From Polyrhizophydium stewartii (Eukaryota; Chytridiomycota; Chytridiomycetes; Rhizophydiales): a DNA stretch of 64,000 bases. The notes below the pieces were generated by a model. The model saw nothing but the letters and a program-made list of their open reading frames with translations, was not told where the DNA came from and ran no database searches. Shown one piece after another: positions 44,831 to 57,700 of this stretch. The stretch covers positions 1 through 64,000 of the forward strand of contig JADGIZ010000002.1 in NCBI GenBank assembly GCA_027604665.1, given 5' to 3'. How positions within the stretch are numbered: the stretch's first letter is position 1; each line of letters opens with the position of its first letter. Position numbers and translations under genes: made by a program.

Positions 44831-47073
44831 CTCCGGCCACTCCTAGCTCCAGCCTCGAGTGTAATGCTTAGAAATTATTAATTGAATCGAGTTTATATTA
44901 CTGTAAATCTAGGTCTTAATCACTTCAACGTGATTGCTGTATTAGCGATCAATAAAAGGTGCTTCACCACAGCCGGCGACCTGAATGGACTCATTTGATC
45001 AATCAACTTAGTTGATTCGCACTATATCAGACCCCCTAATGGGCGATGTAAGAAAAGAGTCTAGATTTGCCGCTCTGCGGGAATAGTAGTAAAAAAAGGT
45101 TGTATCTGGATTTAAAGTTATTCTGTTTATCCAACCTAAGTGTTACCAAATAAATAATAAAAATGTATGATGAAAAAGGATGAGAAACAGAAATACCATT
45201 AGCAATGCCACTACATTCATCAGGAGTCAATGAGATTATTCATTTACATCTGTCCTATTTAGATCACTTAAGTGATTAAAGAAACTGTTATAATAGTTTG
45301 TAGTAAGCTAACCTACCCCAATAGAATATACTAGTATCTTCGACTCATCTAGATGAGTCAATAATTTAATACGACTCTTTATTCAAGCAGAAAAGATGCT
45401 TTAAAACTTGTTTCATTTTAATAGTCGATCATTAGATCGAGGGTATAAGGATCAAGAGCAAGGATCAGGCATTCGTATAATTACCGAACTAGTTTATATT
45501 AGATGAGATCTCAAATTATTAGTAAGCATATGATAGCAGATTTCTAATTGTCTAGTTATGACAGGTACCCTTTTATATAACTACATTGTCATATGATTAC
45601 TATTTCCGATAAAAATTATTCAGTTCTCAGATGATTTGCTAGATAAACTAGTAGAACGAGGCTGATATAGGAGATCGCAACGGAGTGAAGACAAATCAAC
45701 TTAATAATCAAGAATGAGTCTGAGTGGGGTTTGAATGTAATAGTGAATGATATTTTTAATATAATGCGGACCGGAGGTCCTACAAATCAAATAAACGGTA
45801 TATAAGGAATAAATAGCTGATAATGGTGCGTACACCTCAAAATAAGCATGAAAATAAATTAAATGAAACGAGACGCTAGGTGTGGCGTAGGTGCTAGTAG
45901 GCGAAGGCCGGTCGCTCCGCTACGCTCCGGCCACTCCTAGCTCCAGCCTCGAGTGTAATGCTTAGAAATTATTAATTGAATCGAGTTTATATTACTGTAA
46001 ATCTAGGTCTTAATCACTTCAACGTGATTGCTGTATTAGCGATCAATAAAAGGTGCTTCACCACAGCCGGCGACCTGAATGGACTCATTTGATCAATCAA
46101 CTTAGTTGATTCGCACTATATCAGACCCCCTAATGGGCGATGTAAGAAAAGAGTCTAGATTTGCCGCTCTGCGGGAATAGTAGTAAAAAAAGGTTGTATC
46201 TGGATTTAAAGTTATTCTGTTTATCCAACCTAAGTGTTACCAAATAAATAATAAAAATGTATGATGAAAAAGGATGAGAAACAGAAATACCATTAGCAAT
46301 GCCACTACATTCATCAGGAGTCAATGAGATTATTCATTTACATCTGTCCTATTTAGATCACTTAAGTGATTAAAGAAACTGTTATAATAGTTTGTAGTAA
46401 GCTAACCTACCCCAATAGAATATACTAGTATCTTCGACTCATCTAGATGAGTCAATAATTTAATACGACTCTTTATTCAAGCAGAAAAGATGCTTTAAAA
46501 CTTGTTTCATTTTAATAGTCGATCATTAGATCGAGGGTATAAGGATCAAGAGCAAGGATCAGGCATTCGTATAATTACCGAACTAGTTTATATTAGATGA
46601 GATCTCAAATTATTAGTAAGCATATGATAGCAGATTTCTAATTGTCTAGTTATGACAGGTACCCTTTTATATACCTACATTGTCATATGATTACTATTTC
46701 CGATAAAAATTATTCAGTTCTCAGATGATTTGCTAGATAAACGAGTAGAACGAGGCTGATATAGGAGATCGCAACGGAGTGAAGACAAATCAACTTAATA
46801 ATCAAGAATGAGTCTGAGTGGGGTTTGAATGTAATAGTGAATGATATTTTTAATATAATGCGGACCGGAGGTCCTACAAATCAAATAAACGGTATATAAG
46901 GAATAAATAGCTGATAATGGTGCGTACACCTCAAAATAAGCATGAAAATAAATTAAATGAAACGAGACGCTAGGTGTGGCGTAGGTGCTAGTAGGCGAAG
47001 GCCGGTCGCTCCGCTACGCTCCGGCCACTCCTAGCTCCAGCCTCGAGTGTAATGCTTAGAAATTATTAATTGA
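44831..47073 (+). repeat. 1094-bp tandem duplication, two copies plus 55 bp
   Basis: Copy 1 is 44831-45924 and copy 2 is 45925-47018; the first 55 bases of a third copy follow (47019-47073). I noticed only two substitutions (near 45582 and 45652 in copy 1). The 64-codon minus-strand frames at 45036-45230 and 46130-46324 are identical because of the duplication and show no family signature. Each junction carries the module AGGTGTGGCGTAGG...GGCGAAGGCCGGTCGCTCCG. Confidence 0.85.
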
Positions 47074-48830
47074 TCTGAAGTAGTCTCAACCTCCTATAAA
47101 AATACTATATATAACACAAAATACAAAACTATAGCAAGTAGACTTAAGTTTGATGCTATCTTTCTAGACCTACTCGTAATTCTCAGCAAGAAATAAAACT
47201 GAAATTATTGATCAGCAACTACGTTACGCCTTTGTATAAGATTTCATAGTTATCTATAAAGTGTAAGCAGCCCAGAATTGATGGGCGACAATAGCTGTTA
47301 ACCTGCATCAAAACTGTATACCAATCCAAACTTCTGAACTAATGCTAAAGGTCAGAAAACTACCAATACTCTTGAAACAATTAGATCAGATACGAATTAA
47401 TCAGATGAGTTACACTTCATTTTATTAAATTAGAAGGACAACCATTTTGATCACTACTCCTCCATAGGGTTACCAAGGTACCATTTTCAATTTGACCACA
47501 CCAATTTCTGTTTCACTCCGACCAATACGCGTGAACCTCCACCTAGATGGTTTAAGAATCTTAAGTAACCAAACACTGCCTACCAATTTAAGGCCAGCCG
47601 ATTTTGTAATGCGCCGCTTTATTTTGATCTCCTATCGAGGGGGGTGAAACACCCCCCGAATTATCAGACTATTGAAATAGTCCGCTTGGCCGCTCCCAAA
47701 TAATCAGACTATTGTTGCTTCTGTTACTAATCAGGACCTAATTATTATTTCTAATACTGCATCTATAGGTATCAGGTATCGGCTCATTTATCGATCTTCA
47801 GATAATCCTATAACCTTTGACAGAATATCACAAATTCGGATAAACCTCCGCGGCAATTCTAGTTCTAATCTACTTCATTGATTGTAAAGAGTTGCCCAAG
47901 CTCTTATAACAATTCACTACGTCATTCCCTAACGTTTGAACATATTGATTTTGACCAGTACTTCAGATTTTATTCCCCCATATTCTCATGGTCTATGGGG
48001 GGCTAAGATAGTTTTTTTATTGGTTTCATGAGGGGATGTGGAAAACCGCCTGTTGTTTCTAATAGGAAGTCACCCTGATCCTTGAGCTTAGATGGCAAAT
48101 ATAGGGAAAATCTGCAAATACGCGGAAAGTAAAAGAAATAACAATTAGGAGCGACGTAGACCGGAGCGGAGCTGCTCAGAAATTTGCAAATAAATCAAGA
48201 ACTAAAAATGGGAAATAGATCTAACCTTTTGTATTATTCTAGGGGAAGAAAACGACTTCTTATAAGCTAGGGAAGATAAAACCTCTACCAAATTATATTG
48301 AATTGCCCTTAAAGATACATACTATTTAGACCCCAGATTAATAAATAGTCTAAGTAGGAGATAATAAATAATCTATTTAGAATCAATATTTTAGGGCTCC
48401 TTCCTTAGATATATAAGCCTAATAGTCTCCGTAAGTAATCTACATTATCTATGTTCTTTTTTATCTAGTGTATTCAAAGGATATTAGCTTTTTAGGAGAT
48501 CAACCCTCATATAATTAGTTAGGGAAACCAAGATAAGATTAGTATTATAAACAGACTTAATTTAGATAAAATGGATCTCTCTTTTGATTAATTGAGAAGG
48601 GAAACCTAAAGTTATATATGAACTATAAGCCAAGACGGACACATTATTTATATAGGGAATTTGATGAGATGTGATACTCTAAGATAGAAGGTTCCCAAAG
48701 GGTGAGTCATTACAATAGGTATAAGATGTATAATAATTTCCCAAGGATTTGGTATCTAAATTAGATCTATATATGAAAATATCAATAATAAATGATCTGA
48801 GATAGAAAACCCTCATATAAATCTGAAAAT
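47074..48830. other. Intergenic sequence
   Basis: No gene seen. It includes a GGGGGGTG-AAA-CACCCCCC hairpin (47640-47658), a partial double hairpin (CCGCGGCAATTCTAG near 47848) and an ATTAGATGG motif at 48086-48110. Confidence 0.5.
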
Positions 48831-49049
48831 CGCGACGTCGCCTATGTCATGTTTCATCGGGCCCTAACCGGCCCGCCCCACCCGGGACCCGGAGCGGCTC
48901 CGCCGCGGCAAGGGGTCCCGGGGTCTTTAAGACCTCGAGGGGCGGCGGCCCCCCCATCTTCGATGGGGGGCCGGTCGCGGACGTGACGTAGGAGCCTTTA
49001 CAAGGCTCCGGTCACTCCGCGACCGGGCTTCGCCCTACGTCGCTCCGGG
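48831..49049 (+). repeat. Largest GC cluster, about 219 bp
   Basis: It is composed of successive palindromes: GGGCCCTAACCGGCCCG, GGACCCGGAGCGGCTCCG, GGGGTC-TTTAA-GACC, CCCCCCATC-TTC-GATGGGGGG, and the module GACGTGACGTAGGAGCCTTT shared with 25477. The end CCGGGCTTCGCCCTACGTCG resembles 35430. Confidence 0.7.
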
Positions 49050-50846
49050 ATATTATAAAAACAACTGGAAGATCTCCCTATAAATTCTCAATATTTAAGC
49101 TTAAGTAAATCTAATTTGGTTAGCCAATCTAGAACCTTGCAAATAATTATTAACTATTTTTTTAGGTGCATAATCTCTCTACGGTTTATCCTTTACCTAG
49201 GATTAGATGAGAACATACCCAATTCTCGAAGGGGCCACCGGATCTGAAGGATCCGGGCCTCATAAGAGCTTATGAGGCGACGTCGCGACCGCCCCGATCT
49301 TTTATATGTCGTTTTATAAGAATACACCCAAAACATTATAAATAATACACCTTAAATCAAGGGAAGAGATATTAGATAGGTCATCGACTTCGTCGATTAA
49401 TAATACTAAAATAACCCTTCTTATTGGTTTTACTATCCATTATAAAGGGAAGATTATCTAGTTATATACTATCCTTCTTTTGTCTTATAAAATTATTGAG
49501 AGGGACAACTATCAAGTTATCATTAATTCCGTTTCTAATCTCCAAATAAAAGAGGTGTACACAAATTATAGGTAAATATTCTATTTTATCTACGGATCCT
49601 ACCTAGTAAAATGATCTATTCTCTAAATGTTTTAAGATGTCAATCCATCTAATTTTTATATAATCTAAAGTATAAATTAAATATATAAATATCCACCTTA
49701 CTAATTAAATATATAGGTAACCCTCTTTGGTCTATATTATGGCTCCATGAGAATTATTAAGATCTACCAAAATATCATGTTTTTCTCTACCTAAGATTCT
49801 TATTATGAGATAATAAACACAAATTCCCTTCCAATTATTAGAGAAGGTTCTTTATTTATGTAGATACTCCTTGGCTTTTCTAATCTATAAACCTTGGTCT
49901 TCTTTATTAACTCCTTATAATAGTTTCTTCTTACGACAGCTTCTAAGGCTAGAATTTCTTAATAATCAGAGGATCCTATAGTTATTATAAAAAGCTAGCT
50001 AGAATTGCCGCTAGCGGGCCTCCGGACGAATTAGGTTAGTAAAACTTATTACAACCCTAATTATTAGTAAAAGCAATATCTGCTACATTGATCTAATTAT
50101 TATAGAAGGGGTGCAAGAGATTGAATGCTTATTGATCTAAGTATAATTTGACAGATAGCGATAAAAGAATGTTTGGGTATAAATCGGCCGAAGGGCGATT
50201 TCGCTCCAAGAGGAGCTTCAATCTATTATAAGTAAAAATACAATGTTTATTATATTTGTAGGGGAATAAGATATAGATTAATTTGATTACCTCTGATTAA
50301 TTATAGATCCGTATTAAATTATAAGTACCCTTTCTCTTGTAGCTTCTACAATCATTTCTTTAGATAGACTACAATTTCAATAGCTATTTATTAGGTTAAG
50401 TAATAGAAGGAAAGATACTATCTTTTGAGAATGGTCGGTATAACCAGCTAATTAATTAGCTTAATCTTTAGTAGTAGAAATTTTAATAATAATTAAGCGG
50501 CGTCGCTAGGCGCGAGCTGACGCGACGCGATCTCTTCATATAGTTGAATCTAGGATATATTAAAATATTTATCTATAGTTCTATGTGCGTTTATTCATAA
50601 TTAGCCTTAACTTGCTTAATGCTATAATCTGGGATATTCTCAAATGTACTAGAAAACCCTTGGTTATTTATAGGGTTGTACTAAGTGAGCCAATAATTGG
50701 TTTAATCATTTATTATTATATGTAACACTACCATCTGCATCAATTTGACCAGACAACCTACCATGATTCTAATGCAAAGGTCGAGGGGGAATATAGTCAA
50801 TATTGTATTTATCCAACAATCTTTTTAATTGAATAATCCTGTCAAG
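49050..50846. other. AT-rich intergenic sequence with GC clusters
   Basis: No gene was recognised. It includes the GC cluster at 49227-49298 (GGATC-TGAAG-GATCC, then GCCTCATAAGAGCTTATGAG), a minus-strand partial double hairpin (50009-50033), a full one (50182-50223) and a GC patch GCGGCGTCGCTAGGCGCG (50499). Confidence 0.5.
50182..50223 (+). repeat. Bistable double hairpin, copy D8
   Basis: AATCGGCC/GGGCGATT, then GCTCC-aaga-GGAGC, then AATC. The second stem differs completely from other copies, but its position and the shared GATT strand are kept. Confidence 0.55.
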
Positions 50847-50930
50847 CTGGAGCGACCGGGGCGCCTCAGGCGCCCCCCCGCCCCTCAAGGGGCGGGCCTC
50901 AGAAGAGCTTCTGAGGCGACGTCGCTAGCG
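50847..50930 (+). repeat. GC cluster
   Basis: GGCGCC-TCA-GGCGCC, CCGCCCCTCAAGGGGCGG and GCCTCAGAAGAGCTTCTGAG followed by GCGACGTCGCTAGCGA. The last stem equals that at 38065. Confidence 0.65.
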
Positions 50931-51146
50931 ATGGGGTTTCTAATTTCTACATTTTTCAGTCCAACTTTATTGTTTAGTCTATAACGCTTATTCTATTTGG
51001 TTTAGATCCGGCAGCAGCCCTAAATCTTCATTAGGGCGCTTCCACGCGCCCGCCCCTTTAAGGGGCTTATTCTGTTTATTTGAGTAGCTACATTTCTTAG
51101 TAGAATTTCTCGACTATACCAATCTTACGGAAATGAGGTATAACAA
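50931..51146. other. Intergenic spacer
   Basis: It contains short GC hairpins (CCCTAAATCTTCATTAGGG, CGCGCCCGCCCCTTTAAGGG). No gene seen. Confidence 0.5.
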
Positions 51147-51228
51147 CACCTGGGTCTAGCTTCAGTACGTATCGTCGCACTCACCTAGTTCGCTTGACTC
51201 ACTTTTGGGGGGACGTCTAGACCAGGTG
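51147..51228 (-). repeat. Stem-bounded junction element, copy S5
   Basis: The outer stem CACCTGGTCTAG pairs with CTAGACCCAGGTG (one bulge). On the minus strand CCCCCCAAAAGTGAG, a TCA/TGA inner stem and GAGTGCGACGATACGTA follow. Confidence 0.65.
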
Positions 51229-51851
51229 TACCATATAGAGGATCAGATATGATCAAAGATCGATCAGAATTGCGCATCCTGTAAAGGTTATTCGGGTTTT
51301 GTTTGGGTGGTTATTCCTATCATTTGACCATCTATTAGCAAATGCAGCGAGGCAATAACTGAGGATAAGGCCCGTGAGGGGCAACCCCGATCTCGGCGCG
51401 GAAGCGCGGAGGGCCTCCGGCCCGGCTAACGCGGATCGGGTTTTGTCTTTTTAGGGCGGCGCAGCCGCAACTCCTAGCGTCCGCATCTTGAATTGGAGCG
51501 ACTCCGTCGCGGGCGCAATTATTCAATTGCTTTAGATGGAGAGTACCTAACTTATAAGGCAATCCGAAGCCACGCTTAGACATGAGCAGATGGGAATAAG
51601 CCGATGACAATCTAGTTTGGGATTTCTAGAGGGTTAATGATCATTAGATGGTGTAATGATAGTATAGAGGAGTAACAGAGGTAGCTTCAATAAATAATGG
51701 GGGTCTATAGGGGAGTGCTTCATCAAATCGAATTCCGCGCTGCAATCATGCTCGTACTCGATAAAATCGAGTTGATATCGAATTTATTAGAAAACACCCC
51801 TAGAGGGGTCGAGTGAAGCGAGGGGGTGGTTATAAAAAACTCATCCTCATA
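51229..51851. other. Intergenic sequence with GC patches
   Basis: CCATCTATTAGCAAATGCAG (51327) repeats the text at 1220. A GC patch at 51361-51500 includes GGAGGGCCTCCGGCCC and explains the minus-strand frame 51335-51610, which I do not consider a gene. Confidence 0.5.
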
Positions 51852-51942
51852 CATGATCACCGGAGTTTTACCTGGAAAACGGAGGGTACCGCTAGTTATC
51901 GAGGGAACGTAGTGGATGAGAAGCTAACGTACGGTGATCATG
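51852..51942 (+). repeat. TGATCACCG-bounded hairpin element
   Basis: A perfect 11-bp terminal stem CATGATCACCG/CGGTGATCATG encloses 69 nt, including CCTGGAAAACGGAGGGTACC and GCTAGTTATCGAGGGAACGT. A deletion derivative is at 42678-42710. Confidence 0.55.
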
Positions 51943-54700
51943 GAGAAATGGTCTGAGGCACAGCGCCGATTGAGCGTATAAAAAATAGCAAGATGAGTCG
52001 CTCCAAATCGACCTACGAAAAATCATCCGCGACAGCCGGTATTATGTCGCGGATGATTCTGAGGCGACTAGCGTCCGCGACCGGGCTTCGCCCACCGCCC
52101 CTCCGGGGCCTACGCAATTATCGGGATAGCTAATTTACTACTAAAACTAAAACAATAGGAACCCTCATCAGAAATGAACAATAATCGAGATTTAAACAAA
52201 ACATGTAACACTAGTTTTTAGTGATTTAGATTTTGCTACTTCTTTAATAGCTATGGAGTTGTCTATGTAAAGTCCGAGAAGAAGAACCATTGATCTAACA
52301 AACTAATAGTTTGTCAATTTGTTAATAAACTAACCAAGTAAGTAAGATCCCTAAGCTCTTTAGAGCGAAACTGCTAGATTGATATTTGTTGCATACAATT
52401 CAAGTTAAAACCTTTAATACTTAAGAATACTTTAGCTGTGGTATTAATTTTAAATACTTGATAAATAGCATTTTTTACTACAAATCATTAGATGTATTGA
52501 ATGAGTCAACCTCATTATGAGGTTAATACAGAATAAAGATAGTTAATTACACAAATACATATGGACACAAGAATCAAGAAGACCTATAAAATTCTTATTG
52601 TAGCGAATGGTATGATTTCCTGAAACAATACGAAATATTGGGTCACGTAATTAGTGGTTGGAGATGACTTGGGCTATAAAGTATCATCAGTTTCACTGAT
52701 GTTATTGCATTCCATCAACTTCGTAGTTATTATTTGCCCATCAAGTCTTTGTACAAAACCGGTTTACCTCATTTCATGAGGGATTATTTAAATTACCTTA
52801 AGCAGGATGACTAGAACCCTAAATGTCATTAGTTCTTGTCTAGTTTATATGGATTGGTCTATAATAACATCACTTTAAGTTATGGTAATTGTTATACTTT
52901 TATTTAACTCTTACAGTTGTAATTACAAAGACACCTACTGACAGCTTACTGTTGGTTAGAGGTCCTTAACAATCTACAAAACCCTTAAGGGGGTTGGCCC
53001 TCTGGGCTCAATTTGATGAAAAACATTTATGAGTTTAGAGGATCTTCCGTTAGCCTTCTAATCGTGTTACATTTAGAAATTAATGAGCTGATCCAGGCCC
53101 TCGATTTATCTGTAATGACTTAGATCTAACGTTTTGGAAATATCTTTGAGGTTAGAATGAGTTGCGGAGTAGAAATGATAAGAGGATGATGGCTATAACA
53201 ATGAATGAGCATCAACCTACATCACAGGGTCCTTCTGATTCTCCCGGCTTGACGCCGTTTTCTGCCATTTATCTATACAGCACTAGCAGTTGCACACTTG
53301 ATTGCTCTTAATACTCATGATTGTAATGGATCCGGAGCTCAAGAATAGCTCTGGATCCTAAATTATTACAATACCAAGAGTAGTATAATCTTATCTAACA
53401 TACTTCTCGTGTTGAAGTTACAAACCATCTTTAAGTTTTCCTAGAGATTTCAGAATAGAGTCAACAGTTTAGGCTGATGTTGGTACGTAGCCCTCGGCCC
53501 CAAAAAAAGGGGGCCCGGGGGCCTTTTTAGGCCCCGAGCCTAAGCGGCGGTTGAACGATCATAATAGAGTATATGAAACCCAAATATCTGGGGGGATTGA
53601 CTTAGCAGAATAAAAATATAGAAGACTCTTGTCCAAGCTGTTGGTGAAGTATTCGAAGTCCTTTTTGTATCTCAACATTTACAGATCTCATTACAGTCTA
53701 TTAATGATCCTTAACATATATGATGTTTTAATAAAAACTAGAACTATGTACATAATAACAAAGATAGATCAACTTAGTTGATGAAGAATTGACAACTTCT
53801 TATAAGTTATTATAGAACTACTCTGAATTGTCTAGATAAAATACAAAATAATATATGAAGCTGAAGAGTTCTACCTATGAAGCGGCTGTCCAATCGAGTT
53901 TACTCGATGAATGCTTCAGGTCAAATTTGTAATACCTATTTGTTAATTTCTAATCGCATCCGGTATGAAACTTACTAATGCTAGCGTTAAATATAAAATG
54001 TATTTGATAAGTTATAGAGGTGCTATTCATGTTCTAAATGGAGCGATTCTAAATTGTGTATAACGCAGTTTTATCTAGGTTTAGCTGCTCTATAATAAAA
54101 CTGATAGAAAATCAACCGTAGATCGATGGCAGTTTATAGGGAATTTCCCTCAAGCGCAATCGTAGATGGCTTTCTACCAATCTAGGAGCGGCATCCGCCG
54201 CTGATGGCCGCTATCGGAGCGGCTGTAACTGCTAAGAAAACTACTATGCCAAATTATTTGATGACGGTAATTAATCACTAGTGTTCATGCATTATTTTGA
54301 GCCTTTCATAAAAGTTTCCCATTATGTTCAAATAGTTATAGCCGTTTTATTTAATATCTAGACTGTTTCGTTTAGGACCCCTTTAGGGTCCAATTAGTTT
54401 TATTTTAGGTCGCATTAATAATCTCATCACCGCTCAGCTAGGTAATGACAGGCTCAATCTCATTTTTGAATTATTACTCAGATATTTCAATATACTTCAT
54501 TTACTAATTTTCCCCTTTTCGAGTTTAGATTTTTAGTAATTTTGAAAATTCCTTGTTTTGAGACAATTGGCCGGAGGTTGGATGATATATTACCTCCAAA
54601 ATAATCCAAAGGTGTATTTCACACATACGGTTAGATTCTTAGCCGAACCTGAGAGGCGTAGGATTTTACTAGGATAACCCTGGCACAGGGTGCTACCCGT
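51943..54700. other. Intergenic sequence with GC clusters
   Basis: No gene was recognised. Elements include a GC cluster at 52019-52119 with a perfect 13-bp stem (AATCATCCGCGAC/GTCGCGGATGATT), and a cluster at 53483-53548 (TACGTAGCCCTCGGCCCC and its partner GGGGCCTTTTTAGGCCCCGA). A structured stretch at 54650-54770 has CGTAGGATTT twice (about 54658 and 54699) and CCTGGCACAGGG. Confidence 0.5.
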
Positions 54701-57700
54701 AGGATTTAAACGGAGGAATGCCTGGAAACCCCTGATCACGAAGCATCACCGATCACCACAAACTTACGTTTTCTATTACAACCATATTTAGGTTCTATTT
54801 CTATCATTATGATTTATTGGTTTACATCAGTTTACTGTCTTTTACTCTTACTTTCTATTCGGAGATGCTATTTTAGCTTATTAGTTTTGAACTCTAACAC
54901 CTAGTATTAGCTAACTCATGTAGATGAGTGAGATATTTATCATTATATTTATTACTAGTTTTTAGAACTGAAGGTCTTTTATAGATTTGTTCTTGAGTCT
55001 GCTTACGGTCAGTATTATTTCTCTGGTACTGTTGTATATATAATCAGCTTCATTCTAAGCTAAGAAGACCCCCTCTGATTGGAAGGAAGTAATATGATTG
55101 TCTAGAATCTACTCAGCTTTATCAGATGATTCAGCATAAATTAACTATAAATCTCAAGGTTATTTATTTACATTCTCATTGTTTTCAGATAAAACACTAG
55201 AAGAACTTTCTAATATAACTAACTTCAGTAATATATGATTGCCGATTTGAAGTCGGATCTATTGTATTATAAAATCAGACTCGATGAGCAACTGAACCGT
55301 CTCACTCGCTTGCTTACCACGTAGCGGACGCAAGCTTCCTCGCCTAGGCCGGCTGGGCCATTAATCAGGACTAAAGCCAATTCGTAAAGTTACAAAAGCA
55401 AACAGTAAGTTCTAAAATTAAATTATATTAACCACACTTTATACAACTAGACCTTTACAGGAGAGTTACTCATCTAACACTACAATTTCTAGATCAAGAA
55501 ATAATCTGACACAATCTACAGATCGTTTGATAAATAGTCGGGATAAAAGCTATAGCCAATTAAAGGATTGACTAATCAAAATTATGTATTTTCTCTTCAT
55601 TAGGGTAAAGGGCTATTCCAATTATTCAGTTCATCGATCCGCGGCGGAGCCGCTCCGAGATTGATTGTAACTATTGGGGTATTTGTATTTTATATAGATC
55701 AGTCTAGTAATGGTGTAATAATAGACTCGAATATCAACAAACAGACTCTATAAATAAACGTAGGAGGGATGTGAGGGAAGTAAATAACAGGTAAGCTTTC
55801 CCTATTTTTAGATTTGATGCTTCCATTTAGTGCTTCGTAGAATTATTATAAATTGAATTTTAACCTAGAGTTCTCATTAACATCTAATCAAAACCTATTA
55901 AACTGTTTATAAGGGTATAACCAGAACACAAACTAATCTTAAACTACAGTGGACATCTACAAAGAATATCAGCCTAGTATAAAAGTGTACTGATAACCGT
56001 AAATATGAATAGAGAGCCATCTCTACGAGAACACTATACAGAATAGAAATGAAGCTATTAATTGACCTTCTATGATCGTAACTTAACAGAAAATCAAAGT
56101 ATAAGGCTTACACTAAACCATACCAGTCTACAGACCCATTACGAACTACTCTAATCTACCAAAAATAGCCCTCTAGCTCATCTAGATGAGCCATTAAAGC
56201 ATCAACTTTATATGATTGCCTCCTAAATCATTAAATATTATCTTCATACTAGAAAATGTTATAAACTCCTATATAAGTGAGCATCTCTATATAAAGTTGT
56301 GGCCCTCCTTAGTGGGGTTAGATCCTACAAATGATTGCGATTGTTTAGAAAGAGCCAACAGCACTTAGATAGACGAAAACGTAATGGCTTTAATAGATGG
56401 CAGAGAGACTCCTAGGAGCTGATATGATTATTTGGAAATCCTACTAGTTGCTGTCTTCTCATTAATTACTAATAATAATGCAAGCGACATAATGCCTTAA
56501 GCTACAGTGCAACACAAGGTGGATAAAACTTACCGGGTCAAACTCATGTAAATGAGTGTAAAACCTTAGATAAACAAAAGATCACAAATATTGGCCTTTA
56601 GCTTTATTTAATAATGATAGCAAATCGCCGCGTTGAGGGCAATTGTCAATTGCTTTATAAAGGATTGAGCGGCTGGAGCGACCGCCTCCTTCAAGGAGGC
56701 TACGTCGCGGCGCGATTTGAATTTGTAATGACAGGATATAAAGGCTGCATAACCTGTCGGACTTGATCGGCAACCTATCTAGTCTTCCTGAATAGCATAG
56801 AAATAGTTGTCAATTGTATCAATAAGCAACCATAGGTTGCCTTATTCATTCCTTTAATATTTTATAAACCACCCACAAGTGTTTCTTTAATAATAATTCA
56901 TTGGGACTTAACTCACTTTTAGTAAGGGCAGTAGTGAAACTACGGATTAAGTAAGTAACTCAATAATAACTCAGCTAAATTCTAACCTTTGCCATTTTAT
57001 TATCAGAAATTCTACAATCAACGAAGTAGGCTAACGCGCTCTGATCGTGATATTAAAAGATTAAGCAAATTGGGGAAAATCACGTTGGGCAGATTTGATG
57101 AAACTTAAAAAGAGTTGGTAAATTGAATTGTTCTTCCTTAATCCGCAGGAGGTACCTAAATTAATCTCATTATTGCGGATATTTTCAGTGTAAGCTAATT
57201 AATATTTCTCAATTTCATTTCAAGTATAACATTTTGCATAGTCGGACTCTGTCCTCCAATATTGTGTTCTGACAAGGTCGCACTCTCGTGCTCCCGAGTA
57301 AATACTACTTCATATACCGTTAGTTACTGGAAGTCTCTTTACTTATTTGTCTATATTGCTTTATGTATTAGTATTGATTTCATTATAATTTAAAATGATG
57401 AGAAGCGAAGCGGTTTAAGACCGATGAGCGTATACAGCAATGTTCACCATTCGATTAACACAACAATAGCTATCATATCTTATACGCATAGTTATCAAAT
57501 AATTAATATTTTAGCTTGTCTACAAAATTTGTTATCCAATTAAAATTGCTTCTAAATTACAGAAGATTATGTCAACACTAATAGATGATGCATCAATAAA
57601 TTCAATCAGTCAAAATCTATAAAGGAATCAAAAGATCTAGAATAAAATGAAAAGATCAAATTAAAATAATCGTTTGGACGTCGCTGAGCGCCGTCCGATA

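Noticed and set aside
45036..46324. Two identical 64-codon minus-strand ORFs
   Set aside because: They are identical because they lie in the 1094-bp duplication; no family signature or coding bias.
51335..51610. 91-codon minus-strand ORF
   Set aside because: It runs through a GC cluster whose palindromic modules recur elsewhere, which explains the open frame.
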